Positions 18,945 to 27,308 of a DNA stretch of 64,000 nt are shown here, one piece after another. Source of the stretch: an uncultured Lachnospiraceae bacterium (GTDB taxonomy: Bacteria > Bacillota > Clostridia > Lachnospirales > Lachnospiraceae). Numbering within the stretch: position 1 is the first letter of the stretch; every line of letters begins with the position of its first letter. The stretch spans positions 33,723-97,722 of the forward strand of contig CACWJQ010000002.1 in the NCBI GenBank assembly GCA_902761225.1, read 5' to 3'. The notes beneath the pieces are model-generated. The model did no database searches. It saw only the letters and a list, made by a program, of their open reading frames with translations, and was not told the DNA's origin. Made by a program: the position numbers and the translations under genes.

Positions 18945-19259
18945 ATGTTTCGCATAAATGAAGAATACGATAATAGAGCTTTGCTTACAGTAGATAAAGG
19001 AGCGATGACGGTACATATCACACTTGGTTCCAGGAATATCGTGAATCTTTATCCCGGTCTCGCGGAGGATGCACAGAAGGACGGTGCCGTTCTCTTGCAG
19101 CCCACAGATGATGAGGTCACTTACAGCGACGGACTTACCGAGACGGTGAACGGATTTGATGTTCCCGTTCCTTATCTGGACAGGGAATTTGATCTTGCAC
19201 TCATAGGAACAAAGGGCGTCTGGTATGATCACAAGGTTACTGTTTCACTGGCAGATTGA
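18945..19259 (+). CDS. C-terminal surface domain, probably the frameshifted continuation of cbiK
   Basis: 104 residues from the first ATG, but the same frame is open back to 18930 and adds LTDSS before it. The join would read DGEYEVFF-LTDSSMFRINE, which looks like one continuous beta domain. From memory this resembles a domain at the end of surface iron or corrinoid proteins of gut Firmicutes, with IVNLYPGLAEDAQKD and KGVWYDHKV as landmarks. It has no signal peptide and no convincing ribosome site, so independent translation in the cytoplasm seems unlikely. Function is unknown; substrate binding outside the cell next to the chelatase is an inference. Confidence 0.6.
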   Translation: MFRINEEYDNRALLTVDKGAMTVHITLGSRNIVNLYPGLAEDAQKDGAVLLQPTDDEVTYSDGLTETVNGFDVPVPYLDREFDLALIGTKGVWYDHKVTVSLAD

Positions 19260-19262
19260 TCT

Positions 19263-20804
19263 ATGATATTAGGAAAAACACTTCAGAAGAAAATATCCAT
19301 ACTGTTTTCGCTGATAGCGGTACTATGCGTAACCTCCTGCGCTTCGCAGGGGGTTACCTTTGTTAATCAGACTAATGAAGAGAGTATTCCGCAGTCCGTA
19401 ATAGAGACTTATCAGGTGGATATCGGATTTGAAGGCGGCTCCGGGAAAGCATATATAGAGTCTCCGGTTAAAGTGACCTCAGTGGACGGAGATCTGACTG
19501 CCGTTTTTGTATGGAACAGTGTCAATTACGATTATATGATCGTTAACGGTATCAGATATGATAATGAGAATCCCGGCGGACCGTCAACCTTTACCGTGAG
19601 CATCGATAACATCACGGATCCCCTGACAGTCATAGGTGATACTGTTGCGATGAGCACACCGCATGAGATAGAGTATGTGATCACCTGGGGTGAAAAGACT
19701 CTTACTATGTCCGGGACGATATCAGGCTCGCAGGTTTCCGAAGGTGAGCTTTTTTCCGCACTTGAAAAAGCAGGTCTTTCGAAAACGGGCGAGATGATCC
19801 CTGAGTACTCCATCGGATACAGAGTTACGGATTTTGGAGATTACTCAGTCATATCTATAGATAATTCTGGAGAATATCTGCTGGTACCGGAAGGAGGAAG
19901 TGTTCCTGACGGATTGCCCCGGGGGGTGACAGTCCTGTGTAAACCTCTGGATAAAGCCTATCTTGTTTCCACCTCCGCCATGGATCTTGTGCTGGCCTGC
20001 GGAGCCCTTGACCGTATAGCTCTTTCCGGAACAAAGGCTTCCGACTGGTACATAGATGATGCAAGATGCGCCATGGAAAACGGTGATATCCTCTATGCGG
20101 GAAAATACAGAGCACCTGATTATGAGCTGCTCCTCAACACAGGATGTGACATTGCCATTGAAAATACCATGCTCTATCATGAACCTGCGGTGAAGGAAAA
20201 GCTTGAGGAACTGGGGATACCGGTTTTTATAGAAACTTCCAGTTATGAGAAGGAGCCTCTGGGAAGGCTGGAGTGGATAAGACTTTACGGTATCCTGTTT
20301 GATATGGAAGATGAAGCTGACAGATATTTTTATGATCAGCTGGACGCGCTTTCGGACATCCTGAGTGAAAAAACTGACACGGGCGTCAAAGTCGCTTTTT
20401 TCCATGTGACGGCAAACGGGACCGTAAATGTGCGCAGATCCGGTGATTATATCACCAGGATGATAGAGATATCCGGCGGACACTATGTACCGGAAAATGC
20501 AGGAGACGGCGAAAATGCACTTTCCACCATGAACATGCAGATGGAGGACTTTTACGTCGGGGCAAAGGATGCGGATATCCTGATCTATAATTCCACCATA
20601 GCAGGGGAGATCGGTTCCGTGGATGAACTCATAAGGCTGAATCCTCTGTTCGAAGATTTCAGGGCTGTGAGGGAAGGAAGAGTGTATTGCACCGAACAGA
20701 ATCTTTTCCAGCAGACCACGGGTATGGCGGATTTCATAAAGGATCTGAATGATATATTTAACGGCATCGACAGGGAATATACTTACATAAAGAGACTAAG
20801 CTGA
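19263..20804 (+). CDS. btuF: B12/iron-siderophore-type ABC transporter substrate-binding lipoprotein
   Basis: 513 residues. An N-terminal signal with lipobox VTSC (Cys26) predicts a surface lipoprotein. Residues about 45-160 form an extra beta domain (VDIGFEGGSGKAYIESP, NYDYMIVNG), of the kind found with surface metal or corrinoid proteins. Residues about 200-510 are a TroA/BtuF-like binding fold with two lobes (VLACGALDRIALSG; IENTMLYHEPAVKEKL). It should capture a corrinoid and deliver it to the permease encoded next. Plain BtuF proteins are near 300 residues, so the N-terminal extension is unusual. It starts three bases after the previous stop. Ligand is inferred from riboswitch and operon context. 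Confidence 0.82.
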   Translation: MILGKTLQKKISILFSLIAVLCVTSCASQGVTFVNQTNEESIPQSVIETYQVDIGFEGGSGKAYIESPVKVTSVDGDLTAVFVWNSVNYDYMIVNGIRYDNENPGGPSTFTVSIDNITDPLTVIGDTVAMSTPHEIEYVITWGEKTLTMSGTISGSQVSEGELFSALEKAGLSKTGEMIPEYSIGYRVTDFGDYSVISIDNSGEYLLVPEGGSVPDGLPRGVTVLCKPLDKAYLVSTSAMDLVLACGALDRIALSGTKASDWYIDDARCAMENGDILYAGKYRAPDYELLLNTGCDIAIENTMLYHEPAVKEKLEELGIPVFIETSSYEKEPLGRLEWIRLYGILFDMEDEADRYFYDQLDALSDILSEKTDTGVKVAFFHVTANGTVNVRRSGDYITRMIEISGGHYVPENAGDGENALSTMNMQMEDFYVGAKDADILIYNSTIAGEIGSVDELIRLNPLFEDFRAVREGRVYCTEQNLFQQTTGMADFIKDLNDIFNGIDREYTYIKRLS

Positions 20805-20811
20805 AGGGATC

Positions 20812-21816
20812 ATGACAAGGAAACGAATCATTATATTTTTTACAATATGCATACTGCTGCTCCTTTTGCTGTTTGCAGCTAATATTCTTCTGGGAAGCAC
20901 GGCTGTTTCCGTATCCGAGATCATGAGCATACTCGGAGGAAGGGAAGTTGGAACAAACGCTGTCATCATTCTGGGTATCAGACTTCCGAGGGCTGTATCG
21001 GCAGTGGTTCTTGGCGGTGCTCTGGCTCTGTCCGGATACCTTCTTCAGACGTTTTTCTCCAATCCGATAGTCGGACCCTATGTACTCGGGATATCCTCAG
21101 GAGCAAAGCTCTGTGTGGCGCTTATGATGATCTTCTTTCTTTCACGGGGAAGAAGCATAGGCCTGGCAGCGATGATCCTCTCTGCATTTATCGGATCCCT
21201 GATAGTCATGTCATTTGTGCTGGTCATCTCCGTTAAGGTCAGAAGCATGGGCATATTGGTGGTATGCGGCATAATGATAGGTTATATATGCTCCGCAGTG
21301 ACGGATTTTGTTGTGACCTTTGCGGATGATTCCAATATAGTCAATCTTCACAACTGGTCCATGGGCAGCCTGTCCGGTATCGGCTGGAGGGAAATAAGGG
21401 TGTTCACTGTAGTGATACTGCTGTGTGTTATCCTTGCCCTCTCTATCGTAAAGCCGATGAACGCATACAGGCTTGGCGAGAATTATGCAAGAAATGCCGG
21501 AGTGAACATCAGACTTCTGCGTGTGATACTTATACTTGTGTCGAGTCTGCTTGCGGCATGCGTTACGGCCTTTGCAGGTCCCATATCATTTGTGGGTATC
21601 GCAGTCCCGCACCTTGTCAGATCTTCGCTGAAAACCGACAGAGCAGGAGTGGTGATACCGGCGGCCTTTTTAGGAGGCGCAATGATCACTCTTTTCAGTG
21701 ATGCCATAGCAAGAACGGTATTTGCTCCCACGGAGGTAAGTATCAGTTCTGTTACGGCATTGCTTCTTGTTCCTGTTGTTATATATGTGATGATGAACAG
21801 AAAAAAGGATCGCTGA
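20812..21816 (+). CDS. btuC: B12-type ABC transporter permease (FecCD/BtuC family)
   Basis: 334 residues with about ten membrane helices, the standard size. Family motifs include LRLPR-like GIRLPRAVSAVVLGGALALSG near residue 60 and GPISFVGIAVPHLVR near 265, the latter contacting the ATPase. It would form the dimeric channel for corrinoid import, with the lipoprotein encoded before it and the ATPase domain encoded after it. The ATG follows AAGGGA. The next gene starts three bases after its stop. Confidence 0.92.
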   Translation: MTRKRIIIFFTICILLLLLLFAANILLGSTAVSVSEIMSILGGREVGTNAVIILGIRLPRAVSAVVLGGALALSGYLLQTFFSNPIVGPYVLGISSGAKLCVALMMIFFLSRGRSIGLAAMILSAFIGSLIVMSFVLVISVKVRSMGILVVCGIMIGYICSAVTDFVVTFADDSNIVNLHNWSMGSLSGIGWREIRVFTVVILLCVILALSIVKPMNAYRLGENYARNAGVNIRLLRVILILVSSLLAACVTAFAGPISFVGIAVPHLVRSSLKTDRAGVVIPAAFLGGAMITLFSDAIARTVFAPTEVSISSVTALLLVPVVIYVMMNRKKDR

Positions 21817-21819
21817 TAT

Positions 21820-24207
21820 ATGGCAGTATCTGACGGATTAAAAACAGAACATCTGAATATAGGCTATGACAGCGACCTTATCCGGGATATCTGTATTGAA
21901 GTGCTTCCCGGCAGGATCGTCACTCTCATAGGACCCAACGGTTCCGGCAAGACAACACTTCTTAAGACGCTCACGGGAGAACTTGCAGTAAGGGGCGGGA
22001 TCGTATATCTGGACGGAAAGGATAAGTCATGCATGTCTTCTTATGATGTTGCCAGGGCTCTGTCCATGGTCATGACCGAGAAGATAAGACCGGAGCTTAT
22101 GTCCTGCAGGGAGGTTGTGGAGGTCGGAAGATATCCCTATACCGGAAGGCTGGGACTCCTTAGTGACGAGGACAGGAAGAAGGTCTGTGATGCGATGGAG
22201 AAAACGGACATCACCTCGCTTGCAGACAGTTTCTTCACCGAACTTTCCGACGGACAGAAGCAGAGAGTGCTGCTGGCCAAGGCTCTTTGTCAGGAGCCGG
22301 AGGTCCTGATACTTGACGAGCCCACATCATTCCTTGACATAAGATACAAGATAGATCTTCTGGACAAGATCAGAAGCTTTGCAAAGGAAAAAAATATCGC
22401 GGTCCTCATGTCTCTTCATGAGCTTGATATCGCAAGAAAGATCTCTGATACAGTGGTTGCTGTCGGAGAGGGCAGGATACTTAAGGTCGGAAGCCCAAGG
22501 GAAGTGTGTTCCGAGAACTTCATCAGAAAGCTGTATTCCATAGAGGATGTGAACTCGGATCTGCTGGGAAGCGGTTACTGGGAAGATGAGCCTGATGCGG
22601 AAGGACATGGAGAAGCAAGTGATCAGGGATCATTCCGGGACGGAAATTCCGTAGCGGAGACCTGTAAAGAAGAGACATCCGATGCAGGATCTGTGATGAC
22701 GGGAGCTTCACCTGCGGATAAAGGCAGGAAAGCCCGGGTCATAATGATACAGGGTACCATGTCAAATGCCGGAAAGAGCCTTGTGGCTGCCGGACTTTGC
22801 CGGATCTTCTCCAATGACGGATTCTTGGTTGCCCCTTTTAAATCCCAAAATATGGCACTCAACTCATATATTACGGATGAAGGTCTCGAGATGGGAAGGG
22901 CACAGGTTGTACAGGCAGAGTGTGCAAGGATCAGACCGATGGCTGAGATGAATCCGATACTGCTGAAGCCTACATCATCCATGGGTTCCCAGGTGATCGT
23001 AAACGGCAGGGTCATAGGCAATATGAAAGCCATGGACTATTTTCGCCACAAGAAGGATTACATCCCGGAGATCATGGCGGCATACGACAGGCTTTCGGAG
23101 ATTGCCGATATCATAGTTGTTGAGGGCGCCGGTTCACCGGTGGAGCTGAATCTTAAGTCCGGGGATATAGTCAACATGGGACTTGCGGAGATGATAGATG
23201 CTCCCGTGCTCCTCGTGGGCGATATAGACAGGGGCGGTATATTCCCGCAGCTTTTGGGCACTCTCGATCTTCTTACGGAGGACGAGAGGAAGAGAGTAAA
23301 GGGTCTGATCGTCAACAAGTTCAGAGGTGACGGCAGACTGTTTGAAAGCGGGATCAGGATACTTGAAGACAGGGGCGGGGCTCCTGTTCTGGGTGTTGTT
23401 CCATATATGGATCTGAAGATCGATGATGAGGATTCTCTTTCGGACAGATTCTCCAATACGAGAGTGGGAGAATTTGACATTGCTGTCATAAAGCTGAGAG
23501 CCATTTCCAACTTCACTGATTTTGACACCTTTGACCAGATACCGGAAGTCTCCGTCAGATATATTGATGATCCTTCACGTCTGGGAGATCCGGATATCCT
23601 GATAATACCCGGTTCGAAAAATACCATAGGCGATCTTAGGGAACTAAAGAGCTCCGGCCTTTTCGATGCTATCATCAGGAAGGCAAAAGAGGGCACGGTC
23701 ATATTCGGCATCTGCGGAGGATACCAGATGCTGGGTGAGACGGTGGAAGACCCCGAATGCTCTGAGATCGGAGGAAGCGAAGAAGGGCTTGGACTTCTGC
23801 CGGTAAGAACCGTTATGGGAAATGACAAGGTCAGGAACATCTACAATGGCAAAATTTCAGGTGCCACCGGGGTGTTGTCAGGATCAAAGGGCCTGCCTGT
23901 CACGGGATACGAGATACATATGGGAGAAACTGTTCCCCTTAAGCCTCTGACGGAATTTACATCCGGAGGAACCGGATACTGTCTGGGTAATATCTACGGT
24001 ACCTATGTTCATGGATTTTTCGACGGAGGAGCGGTGCTTAAGAAGATAGCGGAAACAGTTGCCTTATCCCGCGGGAAAAGCATCACAACAGGTGCGGTGG
24101 AAGACTACAGAGACCGTAAGGAGACAGTATATGACAAACTTGCGGAGAATCTTAAAAACAGCCTTGATATGGATCGTATCTACAAAATACTCGGATTGGA
24201 AAGATGA
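21820..24207 (+). CDS. cobQ: Fusion of B12 importer ATPase (BtuD-like) and cobyric acid synthase (CobQ/CbiP)
   Basis: 795 residues in two enzymes. Residues 1-250 are an ABC ATPase: Walker A GPNGSGKTT near 38, signature LSDGQKQR near 142, Walker B VLILDEPTS near 163. A low-complexity linker of about 55 residues follows. Residues about 305-795 are CobQ: an ATP-binding QGTMSNAGKS near 311, and a glutamine amidotransferase with nucleophile Cys632 in FGICGGYQ and His731 in TYVHGFF. CobQ amidates adenosylcobyrinic a,c-diamide at b, d, e and g. The ATPase domain should power the BtuC channel encoded upstream. Each part is full length, so this looks like a working fusion, not an assembly error. The stop overlaps cobT by four bases. 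Confidence 0.93.
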   Translation: MAVSDGLKTEHLNIGYDSDLIRDICIEVLPGRIVTLIGPNGSGKTTLLKTLTGELAVRGGIVYLDGKDKSCMSSYDVARALSMVMTEKIRPELMSCREVVEVGRYPYTGRLGLLSDEDRKKVCDAMEKTDITSLADSFFTELSDGQKQRVLLAKALCQEPEVLILDEPTSFLDIRYKIDLLDKIRSFAKEKNIAVLMSLHELDIARKISDTVVAVGEGRILKVGSPREVCSENFIRKLYSIEDVNSDLLGSGYWEDEPDAEGHGEASDQGSFRDGNSVAETCKEETSDAGSVMTGASPADKGRKARVIMIQGTMSNAGKSLVAAGLCRIFSNDGFLVAPFKSQNMALNSYITDEGLEMGRAQVVQAECARIRPMAEMNPILLKPTSSMGSQVIVNGRVIGNMKAMDYFRHKKDYIPEIMAAYDRLSEIADIIVVEGAGSPVELNLKSGDIVNMGLAEMIDAPVLLVGDIDRGGIFPQLLGTLDLLTEDERKRVKGLIVNKFRGDGRLFESGIRILEDRGGAPVLGVVPYMDLKIDDEDSLSDRFSNTRVGEFDIAVIKLRAISNFTDFDTFDQIPEVSVRYIDDPSRLGDPDILIIPGSKNTIGDLRELKSSGLFDAIIRKAKEGTVIFGICGGYQMLGETVEDPECSEIGGSEEGLGLLPVRTVMGNDKVRNIYNGKISGATGVLSGSKGLPVTGYEIHMGETVPLKPLTEFTSGGTGYCLGNIYGTYVHGFFDGGAVLKKIAETVALSRGKSITTGAVEDYRDRKETVYDKLAENLKNSLDMDRIYKILGLER

Positions 24208-25295
24208 CAAGAGAAGAACTCTTTCAATTGCATATATGTGCTCCGGATGAATCGGTAAGGTTAGCGGCCCGGCGCAGATGGGATGCTCTGGCAAAACCCA
24301 TCGACGGCCTTGGATGCTTTGAAGAAACAGTAGCACGTATTGCCGGAATGACCGGAAGCACGGAGCTTGATCTGAGCCGTAAAGCACTTGTGATCATGTG
24401 TGCCGACAATGGCATAGTCGATGAGGGAGTATCCCAGACCGGAAGAGAGGTGACCTATGAAGTCGCATCTCTCATGGGTAAGAGGATGAGCTCCGTAGGG
24501 ATAATGCTCAGGGACTATCCTGCGGATATACTGACTATCGATATTGGGATAGCTTCTGATGATATTCCGGATGGAGTCATAGACAGGAAGGTCCGAAGAG
24601 GCACGCGGAACTTCTTGCATGAGCCTGCAATGACTGCCGATGAGACTCTTAAGGCTATAGGAACAGGCATGGATATCGTAAGGAACTGCAGGGATAAAGG
24701 TATCTCTCTTATCGCAACGGGAGAGATGGGCATCGGCAATACCACAACATCCTCCGCACTTATGAGCGTACTTCTCGGACTTGATGCATCAGAGTGTACC
24801 GGAAGAGGAGCAGGACTTTCCGATGAGGGACTTGAGAGAAAGATACGTGTCATAAACGAAGGTATCGCAGTTAATTTTCCTGACAGGGAGAATAGAAACT
24901 TTGCAGAACCCGGTGAGGTGTTTGATGTGCTCTGCCGCGTCGGAGGACTTGATATCGCGGGGCTTGCCGGAATTTTTATGGGAGGAGCTCTGTACAGGGT
25001 TCCCATAGTCATAGACGGTTTTATCAGCATGATCTCAGCACTTATCGCAGAAAGACTTTTGCCGGGATGCAGAGAGTACATGATCGCATCACATCTTGGA
25101 AGAGAAAGCGGAATGAAGCTTCTGTCCCGGTGCCTGGGACTGACTCCTGTGATAAATGCAGATCTTGCACTGGGTGAAGGTACCGGAGCTGTTATGCTCT
25201 TTCCCCTGCTTGACATGGCAATGTCGCTGTACGGGAGCGGCACCATGTTTTCCGATACATCCATAGAAGAGTATGAGAGGTTTGGAGACAGATGA
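24204..25295 (+). CDS. cobT: Nicotinate-nucleotide-dimethylbenzimidazole phosphoribosyltransferase
   Basis: 363 residues, usual length. It makes alpha-ribazole 5'-phosphate from the lower-ligand base and nicotinate mononucleotide, in the nucleotide-loop branch. Visible motifs are KPIDGLGCFE near residue 29, MCADNGIVDEGVSQTG, GEMGIGNTTTSSAL near 174, and ALGEGTGAVMLFP near the C-terminus, with the family's catalytic Glu. Start and previous stop overlap (ATGA). No lower-ligand synthesis genes (bluB or bza) are present, so the base used is unknown. Confidence 0.96.
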   Translation: MTREELFQLHICAPDESVRLAARRRWDALAKPIDGLGCFEETVARIAGMTGSTELDLSRKALVIMCADNGIVDEGVSQTGREVTYEVASLMGKRMSSVGIMLRDYPADILTIDIGIASDDIPDGVIDRKVRRGTRNFLHEPAMTADETLKAIGTGMDIVRNCRDKGISLIATGEMGIGNTTTSSALMSVLLGLDASECTGRGAGLSDEGLERKIRVINEGIAVNFPDRENRNFAEPGEVFDVLCRVGGLDIAGLAGIFMGGALYRVPIVIDGFISMISALIAERLLPGCREYMIASHLGRESGMKLLSRCLGLTPVINADLALGEGTGAVMLFPLLDMAMSLYGSGTMFSDTSIEEYERFGDR

Positions 25296-25819
25296 TCACA
25301 TTGATCGTAGGAAGATCGAATACAGGCAAATCCGCACTTGCAGAAAGCCTGGCTCTTGAGACGGGGAGAAAGGTTTATTATGTTGCCACCATGAAAGTGA
25401 TGGACGATGCAGGCAGGGAGCGTGTCCTGAAACACAGACAGCAGCGTGAGGGTAAGGGCTTCATTACTATCGAAAGGGAGAAGGATATCGCACATGTTCT
25501 TGACGCTTGCTGTGACGCAGGCGGATCTGTGGTGCTTTTGGAGTGCGTTGCAAACCTTGTTTCAAATCTGATCTTTGACGATCCGTCCTTTGATATGAAG
25601 GGTATTGATGCCAAGGCCGAATGCGAACGCATAGCCGGGATCGCTGCGGATGATATAAAAGAACTGTCCGGTAAGGTCCGGGATATGATCATCGTAACGG
25701 ATGAATATGAAAGAGACGGTGAGGGCTATGATGATCCCACAAGATTTTATGTAAGAACTCTCAGCAGGACCAACGAACTTATAAAACCGTTTTGTGACGA
25801 TGTTCGGGATCTGACCTGA
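25292..25819 (+). CDS. cobU: Adenosylcobinamide kinase / GTP:cobinamide-phosphate guanylyltransferase
   Basis: 175 residues, standard for CobU. It phosphorylates adenosylcobinamide and transfers GMP to it. The P-loop is GRSNTGKS at residues 7-14. His48 in VLKHRQQR matches the histidine that carries the GMP in this family. NIIVTDEYE-like MIIVTDEYERDG near residue 130 is the usual third motif, slightly altered. It overlaps cobT by four bases and is followed by cobS after 31 bases. Confidence 0.94.
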   Translation: MITLIVGRSNTGKSALAESLALETGRKVYYVATMKVMDDAGRERVLKHRQQREGKGFITIEREKDIAHVLDACCDAGGSVVLLECVANLVSNLIFDDPSFDMKGIDAKAECERIAGIAADDIKELSGKVRDMIIVTDEYERDGEGYDDPTRFYVRTLSRTNELIKPFCDDVRDLT

Positions 25820-25850
25820 GAATACAGCGTCACGGATGTGAGGAAATGAT

Positions 25851-26627
25851 TTGAAAATATTCAGAAGGATTGCAATTTCATTTACCCTTTATTCGAGGAT
25901 TCCTATGCCGAGATTTGAGTGGCGGGAGGATGATATGTCAACAAGTCTGGATTTCTTCCCTCTTGTGGGGGCGGTGATCGGCGCACTTGTGTGCCTCATT
26001 AACATAGGACCTGCAGCTGCTTTGAATCCGGTAGTTAGAGCTCTGGCTTCTGTTTTGATCCCGATTCTCGTTACGGGAGGATTTCATCTGGACGGATTCA
26101 TGGACACATCCGATGCACTCAATTCCTACGGCGAACCCGGGAAGAAACTTGAGATCTTAAAGGATCCTCATATAGGGGCCTTTGCCGTTATATCACTGGT
26201 CAAGCTTCTGATCGCAGCTATTGCTTTTTCGGTGCTTCTCCTCACGTGGAAGGATCCGGAGCCGGAGACAGTGGTGGCATGCGGACTCATATTTGTTGTA
26301 AGCAGATGTTTATCCGGACTTACTTCACTCTTTTTCAAAAAGGCAAGAAAGAGCGGGATGCTGTCACGGGAAACGGAGAGCGGCAGAAAGGGGACAGTGG
26401 TGCTGCTGATCATCCAGCTGACCGCAGCCTCCGCGGTAATGCTCATCCTTGATCTATTCCGTGGATGTGGAATGATCGCATCGTTTGCACTTTTTACACT
26501 TTACTACAGATACAAAACTTCAAAGGAGTTCGGCGGAGTTACGGGAGATACTGCGGGATATTATGTGAGCATGTCGGAAACGCTTGCCTTATGTGTCACA
26601 GCAATCCTTAACATATTCCTGCCCTGA
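25851..26627 (+). CDS. cobS: Adenosylcobinamide-GDP ribazoletransferase (cobalamin synthase)
   Basis: 258 residues, polytopic. It joins adenosyl-GDP-cobinamide to alpha-ribazole (or its phosphate) at the cell membrane. The N-terminus has SFTLYSRIPMPRFEW, and GGFHLDGFMDTSDAL near residue 77 is the conserved, acidic active-site region. The C-terminus ends in membrane helices. The start is a TTG preceded by GAGGAAATGA; no in-frame ATG lies near it. It sits between cobU and cobC, as in many nucleotide-loop operons. Confidence 0.93.
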   Translation: MKIFRRIAISFTLYSRIPMPRFEWREDDMSTSLDFFPLVGAVIGALVCLINIGPAAALNPVVRALASVLIPILVTGGFHLDGFMDTSDALNSYGEPGKKLEILKDPHIGAFAVISLVKLLIAAIAFSVLLLTWKDPEPETVVACGLIFVVSRCLSGLTSLFFKKARKSGMLSRETESGRKGTVVLLIIQLTAASAVMLILDLFRGCGMIASFALFTLYYRYKTSKEFGGVTGDTAGYYVSMSETLALCVTAILNIFLP

Positions 26628-26666
26628 GCGTGAAAGAGTTGCCTGCGTTGAAAATGGGAGTTATGT

Positions 26667-27308
26667 ATGGCACATAAAAAAGTCTATCTGATAAGGCATG
26701 GGATGACCCTGGGTAATTCCGAAAAGAGATATATCGGAAGGGAAAATAACGAACCGCTGTGTCCTGAGGGAATCATGGCAGTCAGAAAACTCGGGAGCAG
26801 GATACCGGATGATCTTTTGGCTGATATCGACAGGGTGTTCAGCAGTCCTCTGCAGAGAGCACTGCAAACGGCGGAGATACTTTTTCCGGGAAGGAAGATC
26901 ATCTTACTGGATGACATGACCGAAACCGACTTCGGGTATTTTGAAGGAAAAAATCATGCCGAGCTTGACGGCGATGAGATCTATCAGAAGTGGATCGATT
27001 CAAACGGAGCAGATCCCATACCCGGAGCGGAGAAGAGAGAGGATCTGACGGAGAGATCCGTGAGAGCACTGATGACTGCCCTGGGTGATCTGAATTCGGA
27101 TGAGAACATTGTAATAGTCTGTCACGGCGGGAATATCATGGCATCGCTGTCAGAACTGACAGGCGGCGGATATTATGACTTCATGACAGGTAACCTGGGA
27201 TGCTGGCTGCTGGAGCTTGAAACTGATGATAACGGAATTGTTAAAACTTCATATCGCCGCGCTGATCTTGGGGATCCTGATGGATCAGATAATAGGAGAT
27301 CCATATAA
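26667..27308 (+). CDS. cobC: Histidine phosphatase, probable alpha-ribazole phosphatase
   Basis: 213 residues of the phosphoglycerate-mutase-like superfamily. The phosphoaccepting motif is LIRHG (His11), with RALQTAE, the acid ETDFGYFEG and the second histidine in VIVCHGGN. In this operon the likely role is dephosphorylation of alpha-ribazole 5'-phosphate, or of cobalamin phosphate. Superfamily membership is certain, while the substrate is inferred from position. The ATG follows GGGAG. Its 3' end overlaps the cbiB start region by about 80 bases in another frame. Confidence 0.85.
   Translation: MAHKKVYLIRHGMTLGNSEKRYIGRENNEPLCPEGIMAVRKLGSRIPDDLLADIDRVFSSPLQRALQTAEILFPGRKIILLDDMTETDFGYFEGKNHAELDGDEIYQKWIDSNGADPIPGAEKREDLTERSVRALMTALGDLNSDENIVIVCHGGNIMASLSELTGGGYYDFMTGNLGCWLLELETDDNGIVKTSYRRADLGDPDGSDNRRSI

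Noticed and set aside
24515-25495. Minus-strand open frame spanning cobT and cobU (326 codons)
   Set aside because: It crosses two well-supported genes on the other strand and shows no family features.
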